Source: PBB1 sp965229345
Lineage (GTDB): Bacteria; Pseudomonadota; Gammaproteobacteria; Burkholderiales; Burkholderiaceae_C
Length of the DNA: 64,000 nucleotides
NCBI GenBank assembly: GCA_965229345.1
Contig: OZ245872.1
Location: 744,001 to 808,000, forward strand
Reading direction: 5' to 3'
Shown: positions 55,064-62,942 of the stretch, piece after piece
Numbering within the stretch: position 1 is the stretch's first letter
Layout: each line of letters opens with the position of its first letter
Translations under genes and position numbers: made by a program
Notes under the pieces: generated by a model
Seen by the model: only the letters and a program-made list of their open reading frames with translations
What the model was told of the DNA's origin: nothing
Database searches by the model: none

Positions 55064-55301
55064 GCTCGGTCTGCATGCCCGGGCCTCGGCCAAGCTCACC
55101 AAGGTGGCCAGTGGCTTTCGAAGCGACGTCTTCATCACGCGCGGAGACCGCCGAGTCAACGCCAAGAGCATCATGGGGGTGATGATGCTGGCGGCCGGAT
55201 TGGGCGTCGAGGTGGAGATCGACGCCGAGGGCAACGACGAGCAGGCCGCCGTCCAGGCCCTGGTTGCCCTGATCGAGGACAAGTTCGGCGAAGGTGAATG
55301 A
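55032..55301 (+). CDS. ptsH: Phosphocarrier protein HPr
   Basis: An 89-residue phosphocarrier. H15 in LGLHARASAKL takes the phosphate from EI; S46 lies in AKSIMGVMML, where HPr kinase would act. Length and fold are normal. It starts inside the EIIA gene (32-base overlap). In most Burkholderiales ptsI follows directly, but here a minus-strand acyltransferase lies between ptsH and ptsI. Confidence 0.95.
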   Translation: MIRTSVTISNKLGLHARASAKLTKVASGFRSDVFITRGDRRVNAKSIMGVMMLAAGLGVEVEIDAEGNDEQAAVQALVALIEDKFGEGE

Positions 55302-55340
55302 CCGAGCGTCCCCCGCCTGGCGCGGAGGGCACGAACCATC

Positions 55341-56210
55341 TCAGGCCGGGCCGAGGCCCAGAAAGTGCCGGCGATAGCGGGCCGGCAGATCTTCCATGCG
55401 CATCATCATCGGCAGATCGGCGGTGTTGAAGTCCGGGTCCCAGGCGGGTGGGCCCAGCACCTGAGCGCCGCAGCGCAGGTAACCACGGATCAACGCTGGC
55501 GCCTCGATGCGCAGATCGCTTTGCAGATCTGCGATCGGCAGCGGCAGGCGCGGGGGCACCTGCCGCTCGACCGGCGCCAGGTGCGTTTGCCGCAGTTGCG
55601 CCCACAGGCTGGCTGCGGCGTGCCCGCCGTCACGCATGCTGACGCTGGCGCAGCCGATCATCGTGTCGAGCTGGTTGCGCTGCATGAAATCCGTGAGCGC
55701 GCCCCACAGCGCCAGGATCACGCCACCTCGGCGCCAGTCGGGGTGCACGCAGGAGCGGCCGAGTTCCACCATCTTCGGTCGCAGCGCGCGCAGTCGCGTC
55801 AGGTCGAACTCGGTTTCGCTGTAAAGACCACCGATGCGCTTTGCCGCGGCCGGTGTCAGCACGCGGTAGGTGCCGACCACTTCGCCAGGCTCACCCGCCA
55901 CGCTGCCGGTGCTGCGCACCAACAGGTGCTCGCAGTACGCATCGAAGACGTCGATGTCGTGGCCGGCCGGCGCACCGCGCGGCAGCGTCAGGCGTGCGCC
56001 CATCTCGGTGACGAACACCTGGTACCGCAGCCGCTGGGCAGCCCGGACCTCGTCTTCATGGCGCGCCCAGCTCACCTCGAAGCCGACCGGTCGGTCCGTC
56101 GCCGCCGGGTGGCAGCCGGGCCGAGGGTGAACAGCCCCGCCCAGGCCCGAGTGCGATGCCAGCGATGATCCCGCGCGGTCTCGGCGCGCAGGTGAATCAT
56201 GAATGTTCAT
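55341..56210 (-). CDS. OlsB-like GNAT acyltransferase
   Basis: A 289-residue acyltransferase of the GNAT/OlsB (hemolysin-like) type. Conserved blocks are RAAQRLRYQVFVTEMGA, GTYRVLTPAAA, VELGRSCVHPDWRRGG, LWGALTDFM and MIGCASVSMRDGG. The catalytic His-Asp pair would lie in CVHPDWR. OlsB transfers a 3-hydroxyacyl chain from ACP to ornithine as the first step of ornithine-lipid synthesis; the substrate here is inferred. The gene lies on the minus strand between ptsH and ptsI, an unusual site. The first 40 residues are low-complexity and may not be translated. Confidence 0.75.
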   Translation of the reverse strand: MNIHDSPARRDRAGSSLASHSGLGGAVHPRPGCHPAATDRPVGFEVSWARHEDEVRAAQRLRYQVFVTEMGARLTLPRGAPAGHDIDVFDAYCEHLLVRSTGSVAGEPGEVVGTYRVLTPAAAKRIGGLYSETEFDLTRLRALRPKMVELGRSCVHPDWRRGGVILALWGALTDFMQRNQLDTMIGCASVSMRDGGHAAASLWAQLRQTHLAPVERQVPPRLPLPIADLQSDLRIEAPALIRGYLRCGAQVLGPPAWDPDFNTADLPMMMRMEDLPARYRRHFLGLGPA

Positions 56211-56352
56211 GCCGGGATGCTGGCGCGCCCGGGTGACCGGCGCATGAAGATCGGGTGACGCTGTGGTGACAGCCGAGGCGAGGCCAGTGCGCCATGCCCG
56301 GCGCGTGGGGGCGCCCGTGACAACCCGGTGCGCTGCGGCGGGGTGGCACTGC

Positions 56353-56358
56353 TAGCAT
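56353..56358 (+). promoter_or_regulatory. Putative -10 box of ptsI, leaderless geometry
   Basis: TAGCAT five bases before the ATG at 56364; no ribosome site. It would make ptsI a separate transcript from EIIA-HPr. Confidence 0.35.
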
Positions 56359-56363
56359 GACTC

Positions 56364-58159
56364 ATGAGCTTTCAGTTGTTCGGGCTGCCCGTGTCGCGCG
56401 GGGTGGCCATCGGTCGTGCCGTGCTGGTGTCCTCCAGCCGGATCGACGTTGCGCACTATTTCATCCCGGTGGCCGAGGTGGGCGCAGAGATTTCGCGACT
56501 GCGCGCGGCCCGCGATGCCGTCGTCTCAGAGCTGACCGCACTGCAGGACGACCTGCCTGGCGATGCGCCGGCAGAGTTGTCGGCCCTGCTGGACGTGCAC
56601 CTGATGCTGCTCAACGACGAGACGCTGGAGATCGCCACCAAGCAGTGGATCGAGGAGCGCTGCTACAACGCCGAATGGGCGCTGTCGGCGCAGTTCGAGG
56701 TGCTTGCGCGGCAGTTCGACGACATGGAAGACGATTACCTGCGCGAGCGCAAGGCCGACGTCGAACAAGTGGTCGAGCGGTTGTTGCGGGCGATGGCGCG
56801 CGGCTCCCCCGCACTGGTCGATGCCGCCTCGAAGCCCGCCAGCGCAGGGGCCCCCAGCGAACCGCTGGTGCTGGTGGCCAATGACATCGCGCCGGCCGAC
56901 ATGCTGCATTTCAAGCGCACGGTGTTCGCCGGCTTCGTCACCGACGTGGGTGGCATCACCTCGCACACGGCGATCGTGGCGCGCAGCCTGGACATCCCGG
57001 CGGTGGTCGGTGCGCGCGAGGGATCACGTGTGATCCGTCAGGACGACCTGGTGGTGATCGACGGCGATGCCGGCCTGGTCATCGTCAATCCGTCGGACAT
57101 CGTGCTCGAGGAGTACCGCTTCCGCCAGCGCCAGCGCGACCTGGAACGGCAGCGGCTGTCGCGTCTGCGGAACACGCCGGCGGTGACTCTCGACAGCGAG
57201 CCGGTCGAGATGCTGGCCAACATCGAACTGCCTGGCGACGCGGCGGCGGCTGTGGCCGCCGGAGCCGTGGGCGTGGGCCTGTTTCGCAGCGAGTTCCTGT
57301 TCATGAACCGCGCTGGCGAACTGCCGGGTGAGGACGAGCAGTTCGAAGCCTATCGCTCGGTGGTGCAGGCGATGAGCGGCATGCCGGTGACGATACGCAC
57401 GGTGGATGTGGGTGCCGACAAGCCGCTGGACCGGATGTCGGTCAGTGAGCTGCGACACGAGCATGCGCTGAATCCGGCGCTGGGCTTGCGTGCGATCCGC
57501 TGGAGCCTGTCGGAGCCCGCCATGTTCCGCCAGCAGATCCGCGCGATCCTGCGTGCCAGCGCCTTCGGCAAGGTCAAGCTGCTGGTGCCCATGCTGGCGC
57601 ACCTTGGTGAAGCCCGCCAGACTTGGACGCCATCGCCCGGGCCAAGCAGCAGCTGGCCGATGCCGGCAAGCCGTTCGGCCAGGTCGAGGTGGGCGCGATG
57701 ATCGAGGTCCCGGCCGCGGCGCTGGTGCTGCCCAGCCTGCTCAAGCTGTTCGATTTCGTCTCGCTGGGCACCAACGACCTGATCCAGTACACCCTGGCGA
57801 TCGACCGTGGCGACGAATCGGTGGCCCACCTCTACGACCCCTGGCATCCGGCGGTGCTGCAACTGATCGAAAGCGTGATCCGCCAGGCCAGAAAAGCCGG
57901 CAAGGCCGTCAGCGTGTGTGGCGAGATGGCAGGCGACGCGGCGTTCACCGAGGTGCTGCTGGCCATGGGCCTGCGCAGCTTCTCGATGCACCCGTCGCAG
58001 ATCGCGTCGGTCAAGCAGATCATCCTGCGCGCCAACAGCAAGCGGCTGCTCCCCTTGATCGAGGGGGCCTTCCGCTCCGACGACGTCTGGACGGGCTGTG
58101 AGCGCCTGCGCGCTGCGGCCGCTGGCCGGTCAGTGGCCGAGCTGCAGCCTGCCAGCTGA
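56364..58159 (+). pseudogene. ptsI: ptsI (PTS Enzyme I) with a one-base frameshift
   Basis: Reads as a normal Enzyme I to residue 419: N-terminal HPr-binding and phospho-His domain with H201 in GGITSHTAIVARSL, then the first part of the PEP-binding barrel (VGLFRSEFLFM, TVDVGADKP). At 57620-57623 one C is missing from what should be CAG-ACC-TTG, so the frame runs into 26 foreign residues and stops at 57701. In the other frame the rest is intact from LDAIARAKQQLADA through the catalytic CGEMAG to a stop at 58159. Repaired length would be 598 residues. No slippery site is present, so this is a recent mutation or a sequencing error rather than programmed shifting. Confidence 0.9.
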
Positions 58160-58163
58160 CGCG

Positions 58164-59426
58164 TCAGCGCCGTCCGTACATCATCTGTCGGGTCAGCGCC
58201 GACTTCAGCGGCGAGATGGCTTGCACCGCCGCCAAGCCCAGGCCACGGGCCGTGCTTGCCCCCGGGAACTGCCAGGTGAAGCTGCGCGCGAGGAAGTCGG
58301 TGGCCGCGATCGTGGCCCAGCGGTCGGGGGCGCGTTGTCGATTCAGCCGCCGCAGCGCCTGATCCACATCATCTGATCGCGCCAGCGCGCGCACCAGCAC
58401 GAAGGCGTCGCGCAAGCCCAGATTGAGCCCCTGACCCGCCACCGGGTGCAGCGTCTGCGCGGCGTTGCCGATGCGCGCGATGCGGCCGTCGGTGGCGCTG
58501 GTCAAGCTGCGCTCGGCGTTCAGTCCGAGTGGAAAGCGCTTGAGCGAACTCACGCTGGTGATGCGGCCGGCTTCAGACGGGAAGATCGTGTTCAGCACGC
58601 AGCGGCGCTGGTCGTCATTCAACGTAGCCACTGGGTCGTCGGTGCCATCGACGCACCACACCAGCGCCGCGCGACCGGGTGCCAGCGGCAGCAGCGCGGC
58701 CGGCCCGTGGCGTGTGAAGCGTTCGTAGGCGACACCCTCTCGGGCGCCGTCGAGCGTCACCTGGCCCACCCACGCCACCTGGCCGTAGTCGCGGGTGATC
58801 GCCTTGCGCGCCTGCTCGGCAAACACGCCGCCCTCGGCGATCACCGCCAGATCAAAGGCCTCGGCGATGTCCGCATCCACCTCCACGCGGCCAGAGTCCA
58901 GCGATTTCAATGAGCGCACGGGTGTGGCAAAACGGCTGACCAGCCGTTGTGGCTCGGCCGCGCTGGCGGCCATCCAGGCCTGCTGCAGGGCGGCGGTGAC
59001 GGTGCCATAGGTCAGCACCGCCCCCAGCATCGCCACACCGCTGTCCGACGCGCGGATGCGCACCTGCGGCTCGCCGGGCGGCCGTCCCCACCATCCGCCG
59101 ACCATGCCGCTCACGAGTCCGACCAACGACGGCACCTGTTGTGACACATGCACCTCGGTGATCGGTTGAGCGGCCTCGTCGCGCCAGGCGCCCAGGCGCT
59201 GCAGCAACTGCACGCTGCCCAGCGACATCGCCAGTGTGCGCGGGTCGCCCGACACATCGGCGTCGAGGGACCGGGTGTCGAACAGGTTGATCTGCGCGTG
59301 CGGCAGCGCCCGCGCGGCGTGCACGGCCAGCGACAAGCCCACGGGGCCCGCACCGACCACCGCCATCCGCAGCGGGCGGTCGCTGGCCGACACATCAGAA
59401 CGGGGAGCCGATTCGAGGGAGGTCAC
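58164..59426 (-). CDS. UbiH/UbiF/VisC-type FAD monooxygenase
   Basis: A 420-residue FAD hydroxylase of the ubiquinone-synthesis group. The N-terminal Rossmann motif is VVGAGPVGLSLAVHAAR, and the FAD-binding block near the C-terminus is RIGNAAQTLHPVAGQGLNLGLRDAF with shorter sub-blocks. It probably hydroxylates a ubiquinone precursor at one ring carbon, though which one (UbiH, UbiI or UbiF) cannot be told by eye. The start is a GTG at 59426. It converges with ptsI (four bases apart) and precedes pepP on the same strand. Confidence 0.88.
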   Translation of the reverse strand: MTSLESAPRSDVSASDRPLRMAVVGAGPVGLSLAVHAARALPHAQINLFDTRSLDADVSGDPRTLAMSLGSVQLLQRLGAWRDEAAQPITEVHVSQQVPSLVGLVSGMVGGWWGRPPGEPQVRIRASDSGVAMLGAVLTYGTVTAALQQAWMAASAAEPQRLVSRFATPVRSLKSLDSGRVEVDADIAEAFDLAVIAEGGVFAEQARKAITRDYGQVAWVGQVTLDGAREGVAYERFTRHGPAALLPLAPGRAALVWCVDGTDDPVATLNDDQRRCVLNTIFPSEAGRITSVSSLKRFPLGLNAERSLTSATDGRIARIGNAAQTLHPVAGQGLNLGLRDAFVLVRALARSDDVDQALRRLNRQRAPDRWATIAATDFLARSFTWQFPGASTARGLGLAAVQAISPLKSALTRQMMYGRR

Positions 59427-59483
59427 GTCGCGGTCACTGGCAAGTCGAGGAGCTGGCGCATCGTAGTGTGGTCGGCGTGCCGT

Positions 59484-60869
59484 TCAGCCGCGCATCCACG
59501 CTTCGATCTCGTCGGGCGCCACCGGGACGCCGCGGGTGATCAGCTCGCAGCCGCTGTCGGTGACGATCGCATCGTCTTCGATCCGGATGCCGATGTGCCA
59601 GTAGCGCTCGGGCACTTCCGGTGCCGGGCGCACGTACAGCCCCGGCTCCAGCGTCACCACCATGCCAGGCTGCAGCACCCGCGAGGGTCGCTTGATCACC
59701 GTGCCACCGAACCCGTCGGGCTGCTCGATCGGTGCTTCGCCGAGCGAGAGGTACTCGCCGACGTCGTGCACATCGCGTCCCAGCCAGTGCCCGGTGCCGT
59801 GCATGTAGAAGCTCCGGTAGGCCGCGTTGGCGATCACGTCGTCGACCGTGCCGTGCACATCGCGCGACAACAGGCCCAGCGCCAGCAGGCCCTCTGACAG
59901 CACCTGAACCGCGGCGTGATGGGCGTCGCGCTGGCGCAGGCCGGGCTGCGTCGCATCGACCGCAGCCTGCTGCGCGGCCAGCACCAGCTCGTACAGGGCA
60001 CGCTGCGGGCCGCTGAAGCAGCCGTTGGCCGGGAAGGTGCGGGTGATGTCGCTGGCATAGCCGTCGAGCTCGCAGCCGGCATCGACCAGGCACAGGTCAT
60101 CGGGCAGCAGCCGCGCCGGGCCGGCCGGGTGGTGCAACACGCAGGCGTTGGCGCCCGCCGCCACGATGCTCGGGTAGGCCGGGCCCTGTGCGCCGTGACT
60201 GCGGAATTCATGCAGCAGCTCGGCCTCGATTTCGTACTCGTGCACCGCCGAGGCGCCCTGGCGAAAGCGTTGCGCGCAGTACCGCATGGCACGCTTGTGT
60301 GCGCCCGCTGAAATCGAGGCGGCGCGGCGCATCGTCGCCTGCTCTCCGATGTCCTTGATCAACCGCATCTCGGCGATCAGCGGATGCAGGTCGCGACACT
60401 GGGTCGGGCACTCCACCCCTCGGCGCTCCTGCGCCCGCAGTGTGACCAGCCAGCCTTCGACCTGCCCCGACAGCTCGGGAGGGCGCCCGAACGCGAACCA
60501 CACGCTGCCTTGACCTGCCAGCAGCCCAGGCATCGCCTCGTTCAGGTGGTCGATCGGCAACGCTTCATCGACGCCCAGCGCCTGCGGTGCCGCCTCGGTG
60601 CCCAGCCGATGTCCGTGCCACACCGCATGCTCCGGGTCGGCGGGTTGGCAGAACAAGGTGCTGCGGCCATCGCTGCGCAGCACCAGCCAGGCGTGGGGCT
60701 CGTCGAAACCGGTCAGGTGATGGAAGTGGCTGTCGTGCCGATACGGATGCTCGCTGTCGCCATTGCGCAGGCGTTCCGGCGCCGTGGGCAACAGCGCCAC
60801 ACCGCCGCCAGCGGCACGCAGCCGATCAGCGAGCTGGGCACGGCGGGCCGCAAAGATGCTGAAGCTCAT
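59484..60869 (-). CDS. pepP: Xaa-Pro aminopeptidase P
   Basis: A 461-residue pita-bread metalloprotease removing N-terminal residues before proline. Metal ligands are two Asp in DAGCELDGYASDITRTFP, the His in HGTGHWLGRDVHDVGEY and two Glu in EPGLYV and the C-terminal EDDAIVT segment. The N-terminal domain and length match E. coli PepP. The ATG at 60869 has TATAGT six bases upstream and no ribosome site. It lies 57 bases upstream of the ubiH-like gene, a common order in Burkholderiales. Confidence 0.95.
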   Translation of the reverse strand: MSFSIFAARRAQLADRLRAAGGGVALLPTAPERLRNGDSEHPYRHDSHFHHLTGFDEPHAWLVLRSDGRSTLFCQPADPEHAVWHGHRLGTEAAPQALGVDEALPIDHLNEAMPGLLAGQGSVWFAFGRPPELSGQVEGWLVTLRAQERRGVECPTQCRDLHPLIAEMRLIKDIGEQATMRRAASISAGAHKRAMRYCAQRFRQGASAVHEYEIEAELLHEFRSHGAQGPAYPSIVAAGANACVLHHPAGPARLLPDDLCLVDAGCELDGYASDITRTFPANGCFSGPQRALYELVLAAQQAAVDATQPGLRQRDAHHAAVQVLSEGLLALGLLSRDVHGTVDDVIANAAYRSFYMHGTGHWLGRDVHDVGEYLSLGEAPIEQPDGFGGTVIKRPSRVLQPGMVVTLEPGLYVRPAPEVPERYWHIGIRIEDDAIVTDSGCELITRGVPVAPDEIEAWMRG

Positions 60870-60875
60870 CGAAGC

Positions 60876-60881
60876 ACTATA
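60876..60881 (-). promoter_or_regulatory. Putative -10 box of pepP, leaderless geometry
   Basis: TATAGT six bases before the pepP ATG; the best match to TATAAT among these boxes. No ribosome site or canonical -35. Confidence 0.45.
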
Positions 60882-61041
60882 GCCACGGCCAGCGCAGCGC
60901 CGTGCACGAAGTCTCTGATGCTGATTCGTCTGGATGGGCTTCGCGCGCTGCCATCGGCTCGTTTACGCTCGGCACTGCACGTCGCTGTGTGACATGCTTC
61001 CCTTGCAGCGCCTGCGCCTGCCATCCGACCGCCCAACGCCC

Positions 61042-62133
61042 ATGAACACCCACACCCACGACCTGACCCCCTGGCAGCACAGCCACGTGTTCGACAGCGG
61101 CAATCGCCGGGGCGAGGTGCGCACCCGCGCCGTGCTGGCGGTGACCGTCATCACGATGGTGGCCGAGATCGTGGCGGGCTGGCTGACCGGCTCGATGGCG
61201 CTGCTGGCCGATGGCTGGCACATGGGCACGCACGCACTGGCGTTGGGAGTGGCCACGGTGGCGTACGCGCTGGCACGGCGCCACTCGCGCGACAACCGCT
61301 ACGCCTTCGGCACCTGGAAGATCGAGGTGCTGGGCGGCTTTGCCAGTGCGCTGGTGCTAGCGATCGTGGCAGCGGGCATCGCCTTCGAATCGGCCTTGCG
61401 GCTGTGGCATGGCACCCCGATCGACGCCGCCGCGGCGTTGTGGGTCGCCTGCATCGGTCTGGCGGTCAATCTGGTGTCGGCCTGGCTGTTGCACGGTGCC
61501 GATGACGCGCCGCATGGCCATGATCATGGCCTGGCCGCGCACGGTCATGCACACGGCCAGGCACATGACCATGCCCACGGTCATTCACATCATGACCACC
61601 ATGACCACCATGACCACCACGGCGCGACCCCTGCGCACACCGATCACCCCATCGCCACTGCCGACGGCGGCCACGACCTGAACCTGCGCGCCGCCTATGT
61701 GCATGTGCTGGCCGATGCGCTGACCTCGGTGCTCGCCATCCTGGCCCTCGCCGCGGCCTTGTGGCTGGGCTGGCAGTGGCTGGACCCGCTGGTCGGCGTG
61801 CTGGGCTCGGTGGTCATCGGGGTGTGGTCCGTCGGGCTGCTGCGCCAGACCGCGGCGGTGCTGCTCGATCGCGAAATGGACCACCCGCTGGTGGAGCAGA
61901 TCCGCACCGCCATCGAGTCCGACGGCGATGCCCGGGTGGCCGATCTGCACCTGTGGCGTGTCGGCCGCCAGCAGTACGCGGCCATCGCCAGCATCGTCGC
62001 CGATGCGCCCTTGCCGTCGGCCGATTACCGCGCTCGCCTGACGATCTACCCGGCACTGGTGCACCTCTCGCTGGAGGTCAACCGGTGCCCGCACGCACCT
62101 CAGGCGTCAGTGGCGTTCAACGCCTCCCACTGA
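61042..62133 (+). CDS. dmeF: CDF divalent-metal efflux protein, DmeF-like
   Basis: A 363-residue cation-diffusion facilitator with six membrane helices. It begins MNTHTHDLTPWQHSHVF, a metal-binding N-terminus typical of DmeF (Co/Ni efflux). The transport-site residues lie in the DGWHMGTH and HVLADALTSV helices. Between helices IV and V is a long His/Asp loop with three exact copies of a nine-base unit. The C-terminal domain is normal. It exports Co2+, Ni2+ or Zn2+ to the periplasm. I start it at 61042. The 3' end overlaps murU convergently by 34 bases. Confidence 0.9.
   Translation: MNTHTHDLTPWQHSHVFDSGNRRGEVRTRAVLAVTVITMVAEIVAGWLTGSMALLADGWHMGTHALALGVATVAYALARRHSRDNRYAFGTWKIEVLGGFASALVLAIVAAGIAFESALRLWHGTPIDAAAALWVACIGLAVNLVSAWLLHGADDAPHGHDHGLAAHGHAHGQAHDHAHGHSHHDHHDHHDHHGATPAHTDHPIATADGGHDLNLRAAYVHVLADALTSVLAILALAAALWLGWQWLDPLVGVLGSVVIGVWSVGLLRQTAAVLLDREMDHPLVEQIRTAIESDGDARVADLHLWRVGRQQYAAIASIVADAPLPSADYRARLTIYPALVHLSLEVNRCPHAPQASVAFNASH
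61591..61617 (+). repeat. Three 9-base tandem repeats in dmeF His loop
   Basis: CATGACCAC repeated three times in frame, encoding the His-Asp-His pattern of the cytoplasmic metal loop. Such exact short repeats can change copy number by slippage. Confidence 0.8.
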
Positions 62134-62822
62134 GCCGGCGTGCCGACGTTTTCCCAGGGGCCTCGGTAGATTTCGGCCGTCACTCGCTGCGCCCGCATCG
62201 CGGAAAACAGCAAGGGCCCGAGCGCGCAGCGGGTGCCCGGTGCCATGCCGTCGAACAGTGCGGCGCGGCACAGCGCGATGTTCGCGTAGGTCCAGCGCTG
62301 GCCGTCGGGGCCCACGCCGTCGGCCAGGCCGAGGCCGTCAGCGGTGAGTCCGAAATCGCCTTGCGGGTGATACGGCGGGTTCGGCACCAGCCACAGGTGG
62401 GCGAGCCGATCGCTGGCGGCAAACCGCTGTGCCAGCGTGGCATCGAAGCGAAAGCCCGGCATGTAGATGTCGCCTGACACTGCCCAGAAGCAGTCGGCGT
62501 CAGGCGCCTGCGTCGCGCCGCGCAGCAGCGGCAGTGCGGTCGCAATGCCCCCGGCTGTTTCGAGCGCGCCGCCATGGTCGCGGCCTTCGCGCGAGTAATG
62601 CAGCGACAAGCCGAAACGCGAGCCATCGCCCAGCGTGTCGACGATCTGATCCTCCAGCCAGGCGGTGTTGACGACGACGTCACGGATGCCGTCGCGCGCC
62701 AGCGCGTGGAGATGCCATTCGATCAGTGGCTTGCCGCGTACCGGCAGCAGCGGCTTGGGCGTGACATCGGTCAGCGGGCGCATGCGTTCGCCACGGCCAG
62801 CCGCCAGCACGATGGCTTTCAC
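62100..62822 (-). CDS. murU: MurNAc-1-phosphate uridylyltransferase MurU
   Basis: A 240-residue nucleotidyltransferase. The start block VKAIVLAAGRGERMRPLTDV carries the NTP-binding Gly/Arg/Lys set, followed by PKPLLPVRGKPLIEWHL and a GDIYMPGFRFD metal Asp. MurU makes UDP-MurNAc in the anabolic recycling pathway of peptidoglycan, which matches dacC and alr in the window. I take the GTG at 62822 as start; an ATG at 62882 would add 20 residues of atypical sequence. The 3' end overlaps dmeF by 34 bases. Confidence 0.88.
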   Translation of the reverse strand: MKAIVLAAGRGERMRPLTDVTPKPLLPVRGKPLIEWHLHALARDGIRDVVVNTAWLEDQIVDTLGDGSRFGLSLHYSREGRDHGGALETAGGIATALPLLRGATQAPDADCFWAVSGDIYMPGFRFDATLAQRFAASDRLAHLWLVPNPPYHPQGDFGLTADGLGLADGVGPDGQRWTYANIALCRAALFDGMAPGTRCALGPLLFSAMRAQRVTAEIYRGPWENVGTPAQWEALNATDA

Positions 62823-62900
62823 AGGGCAGCGCTCGATGGGCCGCTGTCGAGGTCGGCGATGGAGGTCGGGCAGGGCATTCATCAAATTATCGAGCCCTCC

Positions 62901-62906
62901 TAGAAT
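62901..62906 (+). promoter_or_regulatory. Putative -10 box of tkt
   Basis: TAGAAT 36 bases before the tkt ATG, giving a conventional short leader that includes CTCAGGGAC. No clear -35. Confidence 0.4.
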
Positions 62907-62942
62907 CTAGGGTTTCTATCGACCGCCTCCTCAGGGACTCGC

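Noticed and set aside
57601..57701. Programmed ribosomal frameshifting in ptsI
   Set aside because: No slippery heptamer, stimulatory hairpin or internal Shine-Dalgarno site at the junction, and Enzyme I is not known to use it.
61591..61617. CRISPR-like repeats in dmeF
   Set aside because: Nine-base units are contiguous, in frame, and encode His-Asp residues; there are no spacers.
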